The notes under the pieces are model-generated. The model made no database searches and had not been told where the DNA came from. It was given only the letters and a program-made list of their open reading frames with translations. From NCBI GenBank assembly GCA_965214295.1, contig OZ243944.1, forward strand, positions 1,426,001 through 1,490,000: a stretch of DNA of 64,000 nucleotides. The letters are read 5' to 3'. Positions 29,181-37,120 of this stretch are shown in pieces. Position 1 is the stretch's first letter. Every line of letters starts with the position of its first letter. A program made the translations under genes and the position numbers. This DNA comes from JAJDUF01 sp965214295 (lineage in GTDB: Bacteria; Chloroflexota; UBA11872; UBA12225; JAJDUF01).

Positions 29181-29362
29181 CACCGATACCCTCCATGTAA
29201 TAGGTACTCTAGCCGCCTTGCGCTGCCCAGAGCACCAGTAGTTGTGTCAGCGAGCGGCTTGCCGAGCATTGCCAGCTATCGCCAAGACTGGATCATATTA
29301 TAGTGCCCGGTATGCCTTGGCGAGGGTGATTTTCCTGTTAGCGCCGGTGAGGTCAACGAACC

Positions 29363-29569
29363 GTGAAACGATGTAGCTTCTGCGGCAAAGGGCCGATGGT
29401 CGGCCGCAATATCCGCCACAAAGCCAAGGGCAAGTGGACCTATCGCGCCCCCAAAACCCGGCGCGTGTTCCGGCCCAACATCCAGCGCACTACGATCTTT
29501 CTCCGTGGCGAGCGGCGGCGTGTCCACATCTGCACCCGCTGTCTCCGCACGCTCAACAAGACGGCCTAG
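29363..29569 (+). CDS. rpmB: 50S ribosomal protein L28
   Basis: This 68-residue ribosomal protein starts with GTG at 29363. The N-terminal CSFCGKGPMVGRNIRH and the C-terminal VHICTRCLRTL supply the two CxxC zinc-binding pairs of the C+ form of L28. The middle is basic (KTRRVFRPNIQRTTIFL). The gene is divergent from fakA and followed by inverted family-A repeats. GTGAGG lies 13 to 18 bases before the start. Confidence 0.94.
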   Translation: MKRCSFCGKGPMVGRNIRHKAKGKWTYRAPKTRRVFRPNIQRTTIFLRGERRRVHICTRCLRTLNKTA

Positions 29570-29589
29570 CCGCCCGCCGCCTCACCCCT

Positions 29590-29616
29590 CGTCATTCCGG
29601 CGCAAGCCGGAATCCA
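29590..29616 (+). repeat. Family-A palindromic repeat
   Basis: This copy reads CGTCATTCCGGCGCAAGCCG then GAATCC, just after rpmB. A partial inverted copy (CCGGCTTGCGCC, GTGACG) follows at 29634-29654, so the pair could act as a bidirectional hairpin between convergent genes. Confidence 0.8.
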
Positions 29617-29665
29617 CCACACCACCGCTGGCCCCCGGCTTGCGCCAGCGTGACGAATGAGGGAA

Positions 29666-30307
29666 TTATCTCCCCGCCTCACCGACTGCCGCTTGCCGCA
29701 GTTCCCTCGCGGCTTCGAGTAGGTACGCATTGATCTTGTCCAAGCGCTCGGTTGCCTTGGCAATGCGCTCTCGATCCTCGGTATCAATGGCGCTCGCGTA
29801 GTCCGCTACCATCGGCTTCGTCTCGGCATTGACTTGCTGGAGTAGCTCGCCGGTGCGCGTCAGCTCCGGTGGCACCGGCTGCACCGAGGCCATGTCCTCC
29901 GCTGCCAGCTCCATCATCTTCAGGACGAAAGTGGCTTGAGCGCGCCATTCCTGATCGCGCAGCAGACTCGGCTCCTCCCCGGCCGCGGCTCCCAAGTTGT
30001 CCAACACGGCCAGCGCCTGAGCGTACACACCGGCCGCCGGTGCGACCTTCGCTGCGAAGGCGGCAATCGGATCGCTCGGTAGCGGCGCTTCACGTCTTGC
30101 GACTGGCGGCCGCGGCCCGGCCGCCGGGCCACCGGGCCGCAGCGGCGCCCGCTCCCTATCCAACGCCGCGCCGGTAGCCACGATTCCCGGCTCCGGCAAG
30201 CTGCGCGGCCGCGCGATAATGGCGAAGACGATGAAGGCGCCAATCACCACCGCCAGCACCGCACCGACCAGCCCCAGACCGCCGAGCAGAAGTACCCGCC
30301 GCATCAC
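29666..30307 (-). CDS. Membrane-anchored hypothetical protein
   Basis: This 213-residue protein has one N-terminal membrane helix (residues 5-32, LLLGGLGLVGAVLAVVIGAFIVFAI) and then a Pro/Arg/Ala-rich linker (about 35-80). The soluble C-terminal region of about 130 residues is mostly helical (YAQALAVLDNLGAAAGEEP, DYASAIDTEDRERIAKATERLDKINAYL). It is probably a signal-anchored extracytoplasmic protein. I do not recognise the family. It lies convergent with rpmB and is separated from it by palindromic repeats. Confidence 0.75.
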   Translation of the reverse strand: MMRRVLLLGGLGLVGAVLAVVIGAFIVFAIIARPRSLPEPGIVATGAALDRERAPLRPGGPAAGPRPPVARREAPLPSDPIAAFAAKVAPAAGVYAQALAVLDNLGAAAGEEPSLLRDQEWRAQATFVLKMMELAAEDMASVQPVPPELTRTGELLQQVNAETKPMVADYASAIDTEDRERIAKATERLDKINAYLLEAARELRQAAVGEAGR

Positions 30308-30350
30308 CCTCGCCCTCCACTCCTAATAGTGTACCGGGCGCCGCGTTGTC

Positions 30351-30563
30351 TCACGTTGGGCTTGGCTGATTATGTACAGCCGCGTACCCCAGGGACTCGT
30401 CAATGTCTTCCGGCTCCAGGTACGGGTATTCCTGAGGTACGGTCTCTTTCGTCTCCCCGGCGGCCAGGAGCCCCAGCACGCGGGACACCGGAAACCGCAA
30501 GCCGCGGATACACGGCTTGCCCGTAGCGACCTGTGGGTCTACGGTAATACGCTCAAAGCGCAT
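30351..30563 (-). CDS. DUF433 antitoxin-like protein (orphan)
   Basis: The 70-residue protein matches the DUF433 family, a winged or homeodomain-like DNA-binding fold found in VapB-type antitoxins. Key segments are RITVDPQVATGKPCIRGLRFPV, VLGLLAAGETKETV and YPYLEPEDIDESLGYAA. DUF433 genes usually precede a DUF5615 PIN-like toxin gene, but none is present on either side here, so the protein is either solitary or a remnant of a lost pair. The start at 30563 was chosen because the family's N-terminus begins there; an AAGAAGG sequence lies some 20 bases upstream. Confidence 0.82.
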   Translation of the reverse strand: MRFERITVDPQVATGKPCIRGLRFPVSRVLGLLAAGETKETVPQEYPYLEPEDIDESLGYAAVHNQPSPT

Positions 30564-30592
30564 GCTATTGCTCTGGCCAGCACCTTCTTGGG

Positions 30593-31612
30593 TTAGTCGC
30601 ACTCGGCTTGGAGCCAACGTGCTGCGGCAGCTAGGCCATCTAGGTGGAGTTCGATAGTACGGACGCCACGATCAGATGTGATCTTGAGTTGCAGTGGTCG
30701 CTCGCCGCGTTCTCCTTCCACAGCTATCTCCAACAAGTCGTGTGCGTATCTCGCGTTGCTCGCGTCTTCCCAATAGATCCAACCAGACCTACTTGGCGGT
30801 TTCCATTGCATGGGGGGTAGGGCTCGTTCTGGGGGGGGGTCGGAGGGGCCTGGTAGATGCAATAAGCGTGCCTCGACCTGAACGTGTGAAGCACTTACCG
30901 CCACTCCGGCATTGATCCAGATGCGCCGACCTCCACCTCCCCCCTTCTCACATCGAAGGGTGAGTAGTCGGCTTTGGAATTTTATATCGTACAGAGAAAT
31001 CCCAGGCCATTTACTATCCGGCTGTTTCTTCCATGTCCCCCACGTTGCCGGCTCAAGAGGCTTCCGCTCAAGGGAGTCCACGTCGAAACCATACTTTGCC
31101 TCCCAGTTCGCGCGATCCAAGACAAAGCGACCATAGTTGTCAGCATTGATGCCGAACAACTCTACATCCTCGATGGACTGAATGTGGTGAAGCTCCGGCT
31201 GCGGCCAGTCGGTCTCCCACTTGACAAGGTAGATCGGATCACCGTCCTTGAGTAGTCCGGTGGATAGCCAGGGATCGCCATAGCGGAGGCGTATCCTGGA
31301 TGATCGGAAGGTCCTATATGAGAGGTCCGTCAAGTGATTCCAGAGCACAGACCTGCCCGCCAGTGCCCTGGTATCGCCGACCCAATGCAGGGTATGGGAA
31401 TACTCACCACCAGAGTACGCATCACCGAATACCCAGATATGCTCAGTGCCCGTCATTCTGATGGGTACACCAGGCCAACCACTCATGCCGCAGAGTCCCA
31501 TTCCGCAGCCCCAGTCAATCGGCTTGCCCTGAGCTAAGGCCGGTTTTACCAGCGTGGTAGCAGCAATCGAAGCCATGGTGCCAGTTACCAGCTTGCGCTT
31601 GTTGATCTTCAT
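30593..31612 (-). CDS. Exported protein of unknown function
   Basis: The 339-residue protein has an apparent signal sequence (KINKRKLVTGTMASIAATTLVKPALA, cleavage after about residue 27). The rest is rich in Trp, Gly and Pro. A four-glycine-plus run (KGGGGGRRIW) and a Pro-rich stretch (GPSDPPPERALPP) look like surface loops; the C-terminal part could be a beta-sandwich. The ribosome binding site AGAGGAG precedes the ATG at 31610-31612. Its GC content is visibly lower than that of surrounding genes, which suggests horizontal acquisition. It lies on the same strand just downstream of the capsid fusion gene, but nothing in the sequence proves it belongs to the phage module. Function unknown. Confidence 0.75.
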   Translation of the reverse strand: MKINKRKLVTGTMASIAATTLVKPALAQGKPIDWGCGMGLCGMSGWPGVPIRMTGTEHIWVFGDAYSGGEYSHTLHWVGDTRALAGRSVLWNHLTDLSYRTFRSSRIRLRYGDPWLSTGLLKDGDPIYLVKWETDWPQPELHHIQSIEDVELFGINADNYGRFVLDRANWEAKYGFDVDSLERKPLEPATWGTWKKQPDSKWPGISLYDIKFQSRLLTLRCEKGGGGGRRIWINAGVAVSASHVQVEARLLHLPGPSDPPPERALPPMQWKPPSRSGWIYWEDASNARYAHDLLEIAVEGERGERPLQLKITSDRGVRTIELHLDGLAAAARWLQAECD

Positions 31613-31774
31613 GGTGCTCCTCTGCGCCACACGCTGCTCGCCGGATGTGACGACCGATTGTTAATAGTAGCGTGGATAACGGCGAATCGCTAACGTAGGG
31701 TCGGTCGCATGCGGCATGAGGCCGGAGCGTGAAGGTCGCGCTCCGGCCTCGACTGAGCAGGGGGCTGCCTGCGC

Positions 31775-33955
31775 TTAGGCGACTTCGCCGATGTAGGCGC
31801 CGCGGTAGTCCAGCCAGCCACCGCCGAACTCCCAGCGAACCTTGAAACTGATCTGATCGTTCGTGAAGACCTGCCCATCGGTCGGCGCATCCTGGAGCAG
31901 CAGCTCCGGCGTCTCCTGACCGCCCACGAAGCCCAGCTCGATGGTCGGCAGCACCGCCGGATCGGTCAGCAGGTACCAATTGTTCGTGTCGGTGAACTGC
32001 GGCACCGCGACCACCTCCAACTGGTTGTGCAGAGGATTAACGTCGTTGTCGCTCCCGCCCGGCGTCAACGGCGATCCGACGACGATCTTCGCCGTGAAGA
32101 GCAGGTCCGGCGGCACCAACAGGAACCGCGGATGCTGCCCGATGCGCTTGCCGGCCTCGTTCGTCTGCTTCAGCATCGCCAGAATGCCCGCCTGCACACT
32201 GTCGCCGGAGAGCGCGCTCGTGCCGCGGTTGGCATGGCTGGTCTGGCTGCCCTCATCGAACACCTTCGTACCATCTGCCATCGTCGGGTTGCCGGTAATC
32301 AACGTCGTGTAGACGTACTCGTTCATAGTAATGCCGGCCGAGACGGCGAGGCGCGTGGGAATCTTCCGCACGGCTTCCAGGTCGTCGTTGAGGATCGTCT
32401 CCCGCGTGACTACGACGAGGTTGCCGCGCTTGGCGGGCGTATAGCGCTCCTTGCGGTCGTCCCACGACAAGTTCTGATACGCGGCGCCCTCGCTGACGGT
32501 GGCAAGACTGGCAAAGTCGTGGGTCTTCACCCGATCCTGCGTCTTGAAGTCGCGCACGGAGGAGAGCGTGCAGAAACGCCGCCACGCCTGCGGCTGACCG
32601 GCATAGTCTTGGATGAGCCGCTTGGTCATCGAGTTCAGCACCACCTGGTTGAGTGTGCTGGTAGTGACCTCGTTCGCCTCCCGGACCAGCGCAAGCTGCG
32701 GCTGATACACCCCGGAAACGAGACTGTCGCCGGTCGTCTGCACATACGCCTCGCGCAACGAGGTCCAGCGGGGCACCGCGCTGGTAGCGGCTAGCCCTAG
32801 TTGCTCCAGCTGGGCGCGATCACCCTCCGATTCGCGGACACCGAACAGCCGATCCCACGCCGTCTGGAGCGCCACCATGCCTCGTGAGACGCCATCGTGG
32901 CCCATTTCCCCACGGGCGGCCCCGTGCCCACTGACCAAGCCGCCCGCTGGCCCGCCGGCCGCAGCGGCGTCGTACTGGCGTAGCGCGTCCAGTGCCTCGA
33001 TCTCCTGGACAATGGCGCTGTCCAGATCGCGGGCAAACGACTCCCGTGTCTGCCAATACGGCCGGCCGCCCCTCGCGCTATCCGGTTCCAGGGGCGGCTC
33101 GAAGCAGCGGCGTAGCTTCTGCTTGACCGGCTCCGGCAAGTGGGCAAGGGCCAGGCGGTCATAGAGAATCCGCGCACAGGCCAGCTGTTCCGCCGCTTCG
33201 CGTATCGCGCTACGGCCCTCGTGCCGTTCGGTCGGTGTTCCAGGATCGGCAACCGCAGTTTGTGTGTTCACTTCGTTTCCTCCTCTGCTGCTCGCACTGT
33301 TTTGGTCCGCCGTCTCCGGGGGAGGGAGCAGGAGACGGCCGGCCGTGCGGGCGTCCGGCCGCTGCCGCCTCCTGCTCCCCACCGCCGCAGACTCCTCGAT
33401 GGCCAAGAACTCGCCACCGGCGCTGGCTCGCGTCACAACGTCGCAGCTCTTCAATACCGGCACCGATTTCACGATCTGCACCGTTCGTCCGGCGCGACTC
33501 TCGATGACCAGTGTGCAGAGTGCGTCAATGGACAGGCCGATAACGTCTTTCTCTCCTAGCTGCACAACCTCCTTCACGAGTTGCCAGAGCCAGTCGGCGT
33601 GCTCCAGCACATGCAGAGAGGCCTCCACCTGCGTCGGCTCTCCGCCATTGTCCACCAAGCGAGGTGTACGGAAGACTCCCACGATGTCCCGCACCGAGCG
33701 GGCGGGGCGCAGACGGTCTTCGAGCGCCGTCGGGTGATCGGCAAAGCAGCGCAGTCCGTCGGCAGCCGCCGCAATATCTGCGAGCGCTCGCTGCGTGAAG
33801 ACCCGCCCCGACTTCGCTTCGCCGGCCCGAATGAGCACCACGCGGACGTTTCGGCTCTCGGTATCCACCGCATCCGCGCCGGCGAGCCTCCCCGTGGCTT
33901 CGTGGATGGCTACAAGCTCTCCGTCCGTAGCGCCGTCCTGCTGACCCCGACTCAT
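31775..33955 (-). CDS. Phage prohead protease - major capsid protein fusion
   Basis: One uninterrupted frame of 726 residues combines three phage morphogenesis parts. Residues about 30-190 look like a prohead maturation protease (S78-like): catalytic His in CFADHP, Ser in VIGLSIDALC, and the usual end VVTRASAGGEF. Residues about 195-390 are charged and helical, suitable for a scaffold. Residues about 395-726 resemble the Mu gpT-type HK97-fold major capsid protein (EVTTSTLNQVVLNSMTKRLIQDY, KERYTPAKRGNLVVVTRETILNDD, HPRFLLVPPDLLFTA). The C-terminal FKVRWEFGGGWLDYRGAYIGEV is typical of such proteins. The stop of the portal gene is two bases upstream of this start, so the two are coupled. No terminase, tail or integrase gene lies in the window. 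Confidence 0.87.
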   Translation of the reverse strand: MSRGQQDGATDGELVAIHEATGRLAGADAVDTESRNVRVVLIRAGEAKSGRVFTQRALADIAAAADGLRCFADHPTALEDRLRPARSVRDIVGVFRTPRLVDNGGEPTQVEASLHVLEHADWLWQLVKEVVQLGEKDVIGLSIDALCTLVIESRAGRTVQIVKSVPVLKSCDVVTRASAGGEFLAIEESAAVGSRRRQRPDARTAGRLLLPPPETADQNSASSRGGNEVNTQTAVADPGTPTERHEGRSAIREAAEQLACARILYDRLALAHLPEPVKQKLRRCFEPPLEPDSARGGRPYWQTRESFARDLDSAIVQEIEALDALRQYDAAAAGGPAGGLVSGHGAARGEMGHDGVSRGMVALQTAWDRLFGVRESEGDRAQLEQLGLAATSAVPRWTSLREAYVQTTGDSLVSGVYQPQLALVREANEVTTSTLNQVVLNSMTKRLIQDYAGQPQAWRRFCTLSSVRDFKTQDRVKTHDFASLATVSEGAAYQNLSWDDRKERYTPAKRGNLVVVTRETILNDDLEAVRKIPTRLAVSAGITMNEYVYTTLITGNPTMADGTKVFDEGSQTSHANRGTSALSGDSVQAGILAMLKQTNEAGKRIGQHPRFLLVPPDLLFTAKIVVGSPLTPGGSDNDVNPLHNQLEVVAVPQFTDTNNWYLLTDPAVLPTIELGFVGGQETPELLLQDAPTDGQVFTNDQISFKVRWEFGGGWLDYRGAYIGEVA

Positions 33956-33957
33956 GC

Positions 33958-35367
33958 CTATACCCTCCTCGCTGTCCGTTCCGGCGCGGCCTCGCCCAGA
34001 AACCGCAGCAATAGCCGCCGGGCCTGCTCCGACTCCAGCCAGCCCCGATCAACCGCGGTGCCCAATGCGGTCGTGAACGTCGCGGCAGCGCGGCCAAGCT
34101 CGACGCTCCGCTCCGTATCGCTCAACTCGTCGAACTCCACGCGGAAGGCCTGATTGATGCGTGGCCCCAAAGCCCCGGCGCGTACCCGTGCCTGGATGGC
34201 GCGGCGCACGATACGTACCAAGAGCTGCCGCAGGTATTCCTGTCGTCGCTGGAAGCGTTTGAGCGCCGGCAAGCCCATTTCTGCCGCCGTCGCGCGGTTG
34301 ACGTGCCCCCCTTCCCCCAGAAAGTGCTCCGGCACGCCAGCACCAGCCCCGATCATCAGCTTGAGCGCCCGCCCGTCGCTGGATACGTCGTCGGCGCCGA
34401 TCTGCGGATTGACCGCCTGCCACCGCTCGGACTCGTTGTGAAATAGCACGGTGCCCGGCTCCGGCGGACGGCCCATCTCGGCCCGTTTCCGCTCCAGGTC
34501 TGCCCGCGAGGCCCCTGCCAGCGTCACGTCATAGAGAAAGGCTCCTTTGTAGCGGTTGATCCGCACGCGATCCGTGAGCCAATCCTTGTAGCGACGCAGC
34601 CACGGCAATAACGTGGACAGGTCCGAGCGGCCCCGCGTCGCGTTGCTGACCTTGTTCACGGCGGCAGCTTCGATCTCACCCGCCGCAATCCACGTGTCCT
34701 CCGCCGGCAGCGGCCCCGGTATCCCACGCCCGCTGCCGGGCGGCGGGGCGTACCGATAGCGCAAGGGGCGCTCGACATCTTCCGGGTCGGTTTCGATCTC
34801 GGTGACGTAGAGCGGATCGAGCTGCCGCACCACCGTCCGACCGGTCAGGGGATCAACGAAGAACCGCACGAATTGCTCGCCAAAGAGGGCCAGCTCCGTG
34901 AGCAGCGCGTAGATCCGCTCGTCCATGCGGTTGTCCGCGTCCTGCCAGAAGTCATCAATGATCCGCTGGACACGGTGATCCTCGGCGATAACCCGTACCC
35001 CACCGCCGAGCACAAAGTTCGTGCCTAGCTCGATGACGGCGTGGGCCAGCGGGTTGGTCAGATACGCTTCGTAGACCTCCAGCAGCAGCGCGCGGCGATC
35101 AGCCGGTGGGAGGTCCCGCTCGGTCTGGGGGGTGAGCAGCGTGCGGTAGCCGCGATCTTCGACCGTATGAGTGGTCGCTTCTTGCACGGCCGTCGCCGCG
35201 TCTTGGTGGCCCGCGTGCCGCGCGGTGGGGCTATCCGGTTGCTGCGCGCGGGGCTTGGCCCCGCCGCCGAATGGCCACCACCATCTGCTTGCGGCCGCCG
35301 GAGCTTGTTGCTCGGTAGCCTGCTCACTTGCCGATTCCCTCGCTGGCGACATCTGCCCATCTCCCAT
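33958..35367 (-). CDS. Phage portal protein
   Basis: This 469-residue protein would form the dodecameric portal at the capsid vertex. Recognisable portions are LTNPLAHAVIELGTNFVLGGGVRV (about 85-110), LLTELALFGEQFVRFFVDP, VRQLDPLYVTEIETDPEDVE and LMIGAGAGVPEHFLGEGGHVNRATAAEMGLPALKRF (about 360-400), which is the conserved portal core. The N-terminal 50 residues are Ala/Pro/Gln-rich linker. The open frame begins further upstream at 35601, but that extension is encoded by a family-A repeat and is not credible. I start at 35367; the ATG at 35349 is an alternative with a better ribosome binding site. It is the first gene of the phage-derived cluster. Confidence 0.86.
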   Translation of the reverse strand: MGDGQMSPARESASEQATEQQAPAAASRWWWPFGGGAKPRAQQPDSPTARHAGHQDAATAVQEATTHTVEDRGYRTLLTPQTERDLPPADRRALLLEVYEAYLTNPLAHAVIELGTNFVLGGGVRVIAEDHRVQRIIDDFWQDADNRMDERIYALLTELALFGEQFVRFFVDPLTGRTVVRQLDPLYVTEIETDPEDVERPLRYRYAPPPGSGRGIPGPLPAEDTWIAAGEIEAAAVNKVSNATRGRSDLSTLLPWLRRYKDWLTDRVRINRYKGAFLYDVTLAGASRADLERKRAEMGRPPEPGTVLFHNESERWQAVNPQIGADDVSSDGRALKLMIGAGAGVPEHFLGEGGHVNRATAAEMGLPALKRFQRRQEYLRQLLVRIVRRAIQARVRAGALGPRINQAFRVEFDELSDTERSVELGRAAATFTTALGTAVDRGWLESEQARRLLLRFLGEAAPERTARRV

Positions 35368-35452
35368 CTTCAACCCGTCGTCACTGCGCCGACGGGTGCT
35401 GTCTAGTGGCTCATATATGGGAGCGGGACGATGAAACAACGGTCCACCCGGC

Positions 35453-35480
35453 CCGTCATTCCCGCGCACGCGGGAATCCA
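35453..35480 (+). repeat. Family-A palindromic repeat
   Basis: CGTCATTCCCGCGCACGCGG then GAATCC lies upstream of the portal gene. The open frame upstream of the portal start reads through it. Confidence 0.85.
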
Positions 35481-35524
35481 CGTCCCCCGGGGCTATGTTC
35501 AAAGCAATGACAGGAGGCGAGTTG

Positions 35525-35556
35525 GTCTCCCCCTCTGGGAGAGGGCCGGGGGTGAA
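35525..35556 (+). repeat. Family-B palindromic repeat
   Basis: TCTCCCCCTCTGGGAGAGGG followed by CCGGGGGTGAAG shows the family-B pattern of a CCTCTCC-type palindrome plus a CCGGGGGTGA tail. Confidence 0.75.
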
Positions 35557-35675
35557 GTCCCCTCCCACTTCCTCCGCTGCCGGGCAGGCCCTTACAGGCA
35601 ACGAGAAGTGCTATGATTCAGATAGGTGCCCGGCCTCGAACGGCACTGGCCCGGCCAAGCCACCGCCTGACCACC

Positions 35676-35748
35676 GAGCCGCTAGCTCAATTGGCAGAGC
35701 ACCGGCCTTTTAAGCCGTAGGTTCTGGGTTCGATTCCCAGGCGGCTCA
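35676..35748 (+). tRNA. tRNA-Lys (UUU)
   Basis: A complete cloverleaf can be drawn. The acceptor stem is GAGCCGC/GCGGCTC, the D-arm contains AGCTCAATTGGCAGAGC, the anticodon loop is CTTTTAA with anticodon TTT, and the T-loop is GGTTCGATTCC. The discriminator base is A at 35748, and CCA is not fully encoded (CC followed by C). It lies 308 bases from the portal gene, transcribed away from it. Confidence 0.96.
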
Positions 35749-35830
35749 CCCCCAGCCCCAGCCCACTGGCGGGAGCCGGCCGGCTACGGGTGCCCGACGC
35801 GGTGCTTGCCCTACTCGTGTGCGGTGCCGG

Positions 35831-36199
35831 TCACTCCGGCCGGTTGATGAGAAAGGTAGCGGCCTCATCGAAATACCGGTCCATGGCCGCCCGGGCCTCG
35901 GCCGGCAGGTCGACTTGCTCCAGTGCTGCCGTCATGTTGCGTACCCAGGCGTCGCGGACCGCGTGGGTGATGGGGAACGGCAGATGACGGGCACGGAGCC
36001 GTGGATGGCCCCGCCGCCGCGAGTAGGTGGGATGACCGCCGAAGAGCTGAATGAGGAAGAGCGTCAGGTGGCGCTTGGCCGGGCTGAGATCGTCGGGGTA
36101 GAGCGGGCGCAAGAGCGGATCACACTCGACACCGGCGTAGAACAGCGCCACGATCCGCTCGAATGTCGCGTCTCCACCAACCGCTTCATAGACTGTCAT
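35831..36199 (-). CDS. Truncated haemoglobin (group II type)
   Basis: The 122-residue globin of the 2-on-2 type has VYEAVGGDATFERIVALFYAGV at the start, the B/E-helix stretch SPAKRHLTLFLIQLFGGHPTYSRRRGHPRLRARHLPFPI with the proximal histidine, and VRDAWVRNMTAAL with the conserved Trp of group II (GlbO-like) proteins. It binds haem and is likely involved in oxygen or nitric oxide chemistry. The ATG at 36199 follows AGGGAAG. It is divergent from the Uma2 gene at 36337. Confidence 0.92.
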   Translation of the reverse strand: MTVYEAVGGDATFERIVALFYAGVECDPLLRPLYPDDLSPAKRHLTLFLIQLFGGHPTYSRRRGHPRLRARHLPFPITHAVRDAWVRNMTAALEQVDLPAEARAAMDRYFDEAATFLINRPE

Positions 36200-36336
36200 C
36201 GGCGCTTCCCTACCGCCGGCAAGGATGCTACACGCAACAGGATGCGGCAAGCTGAACGATCTCCTAGCCGCGCCCAGCCAGCCAGCGGAGTGCGTAGTAA
36301 AATTGCCGGGGAGTATAACCGGAGGAGAGGAAGCCT

Positions 36337-36894
36337 ATGGCAACGACAACACTGCTGACGGCCGAGGAATTCCTCGCGTTTCCCGAAACCCTGCACAAGC
36401 CGGAGCTGGTCAAGGGGGAGCTTGTAGAGATGGCGCCGGTCGGAGGGTACCACAGTAATACCCAGCTTGCGCTAGGGATGCACCTGCGCCTTCACGTTCA
36501 ACGGCGGGAGCTAGGCCATGTAGGTGTAGAGCTAGGTTTCATCCTGACGACTGACCCGGACACTGTGCGTGCGCCTGACGTGTCGTTCATCTCAACCGAG
36601 CAGCTACGGGTCACGCCCTTGGGCGCCGGCTTCTACTCCGGCTACCCTGACGTTGCCGCGGAAGTGGTCTCGCCAGGCGATACTGCCGCCCAGCTCGACG
36701 CGAAAGTCCACGACTACCTACGTGCCGGCACCCGCCTGGTGTGGGTGGTCAATCCTGGCACCCGCCGCGTCGCGGTCCACACCCCCGCCGGCCCAGCACG
36801 AATACTCGGCACCGCCGATGTGCTCACCGGCGGCACGGTGCTCCCCGACCTGCGGATACCTGTGGCCGATCTGTTCCTAGGCCAAGACGGATAG
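36337..36894 (+). CDS. Uma2-family (DUF820) nuclease-fold protein
   Basis: This compact 185-residue Uma2 protein has TAEEFLAFPETLHKPELVKGELVEMAP at the N-terminus, RAPDVSFIS with the conserved Asp, and VAAEVVSPGDTAAQLDAKVHDYLRAGTRLVWVVNP with the Glu and the x-D-x-x-K like core of the PD-(D/E)xK fold. It lacks the coiled tail of the other Uma2 protein at 22319 and is only distantly related to it. A ribosome binding site GGAGGAGAGG precedes the ATG. Function of the family is unresolved. Confidence 0.92.
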   Translation: MATTTLLTAEEFLAFPETLHKPELVKGELVEMAPVGGYHSNTQLALGMHLRLHVQRRELGHVGVELGFILTTDPDTVRAPDVSFISTEQLRVTPLGAGFYSGYPDVAAEVVSPGDTAAQLDAKVHDYLRAGTRLVWVVNPGTRRVAVHTPAGPARILGTADVLTGGTVLPDLRIPVADLFLGQDG

Positions 36895-36930
36895 CGTCTC
36901 ACTGCTCTACTCGCCTCACCCTCCGGATCC

Positions 36931-36959
36931 CGTCATTGCGGCGGAAGCCGCAATCCAGG
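36931..36959 (+). repeat. Family-A palindromic repeat
   Basis: CGTCATTGCGGCGGAAGCCG then CAATCCAGG. Compared with the C/G-arm copies, both arms carry matching changes (TTGCGGC with GCCGCAA), so the hairpin is preserved. This is good evidence that pairing matters. Confidence 0.85.
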
Positions 36960-37120
36960 CCGCCTGGCGGCCACGCATGGCCCGGGATTCCGACTTCCTC
37001 TGTCATGCCTGCACCGAGGAAATCCGGTGACGAGCGTCTGGGCGCGCTGAATCGCACCTCTACACAGAAAACTTACCCTTGCCAGGGACCAGTGAGGAAG
37101 CTACTGCCACTCGCCACCGG

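Noticed and set aside
35368..35601. N-terminal extension of the portal protein frame
   Set aside because: These codons are produced by family-A and family-B repeats (DSRVRGND-like) and are absent from normal portal proteins.
35676..35748. tRNA-Lys as an attachment site for the capsid cluster
   Set aside because: No duplicate of the tRNA 3' end was found on the other side of the cluster, and the cluster lies on the 5' side of the tRNA, whereas integrases use the 3' end.
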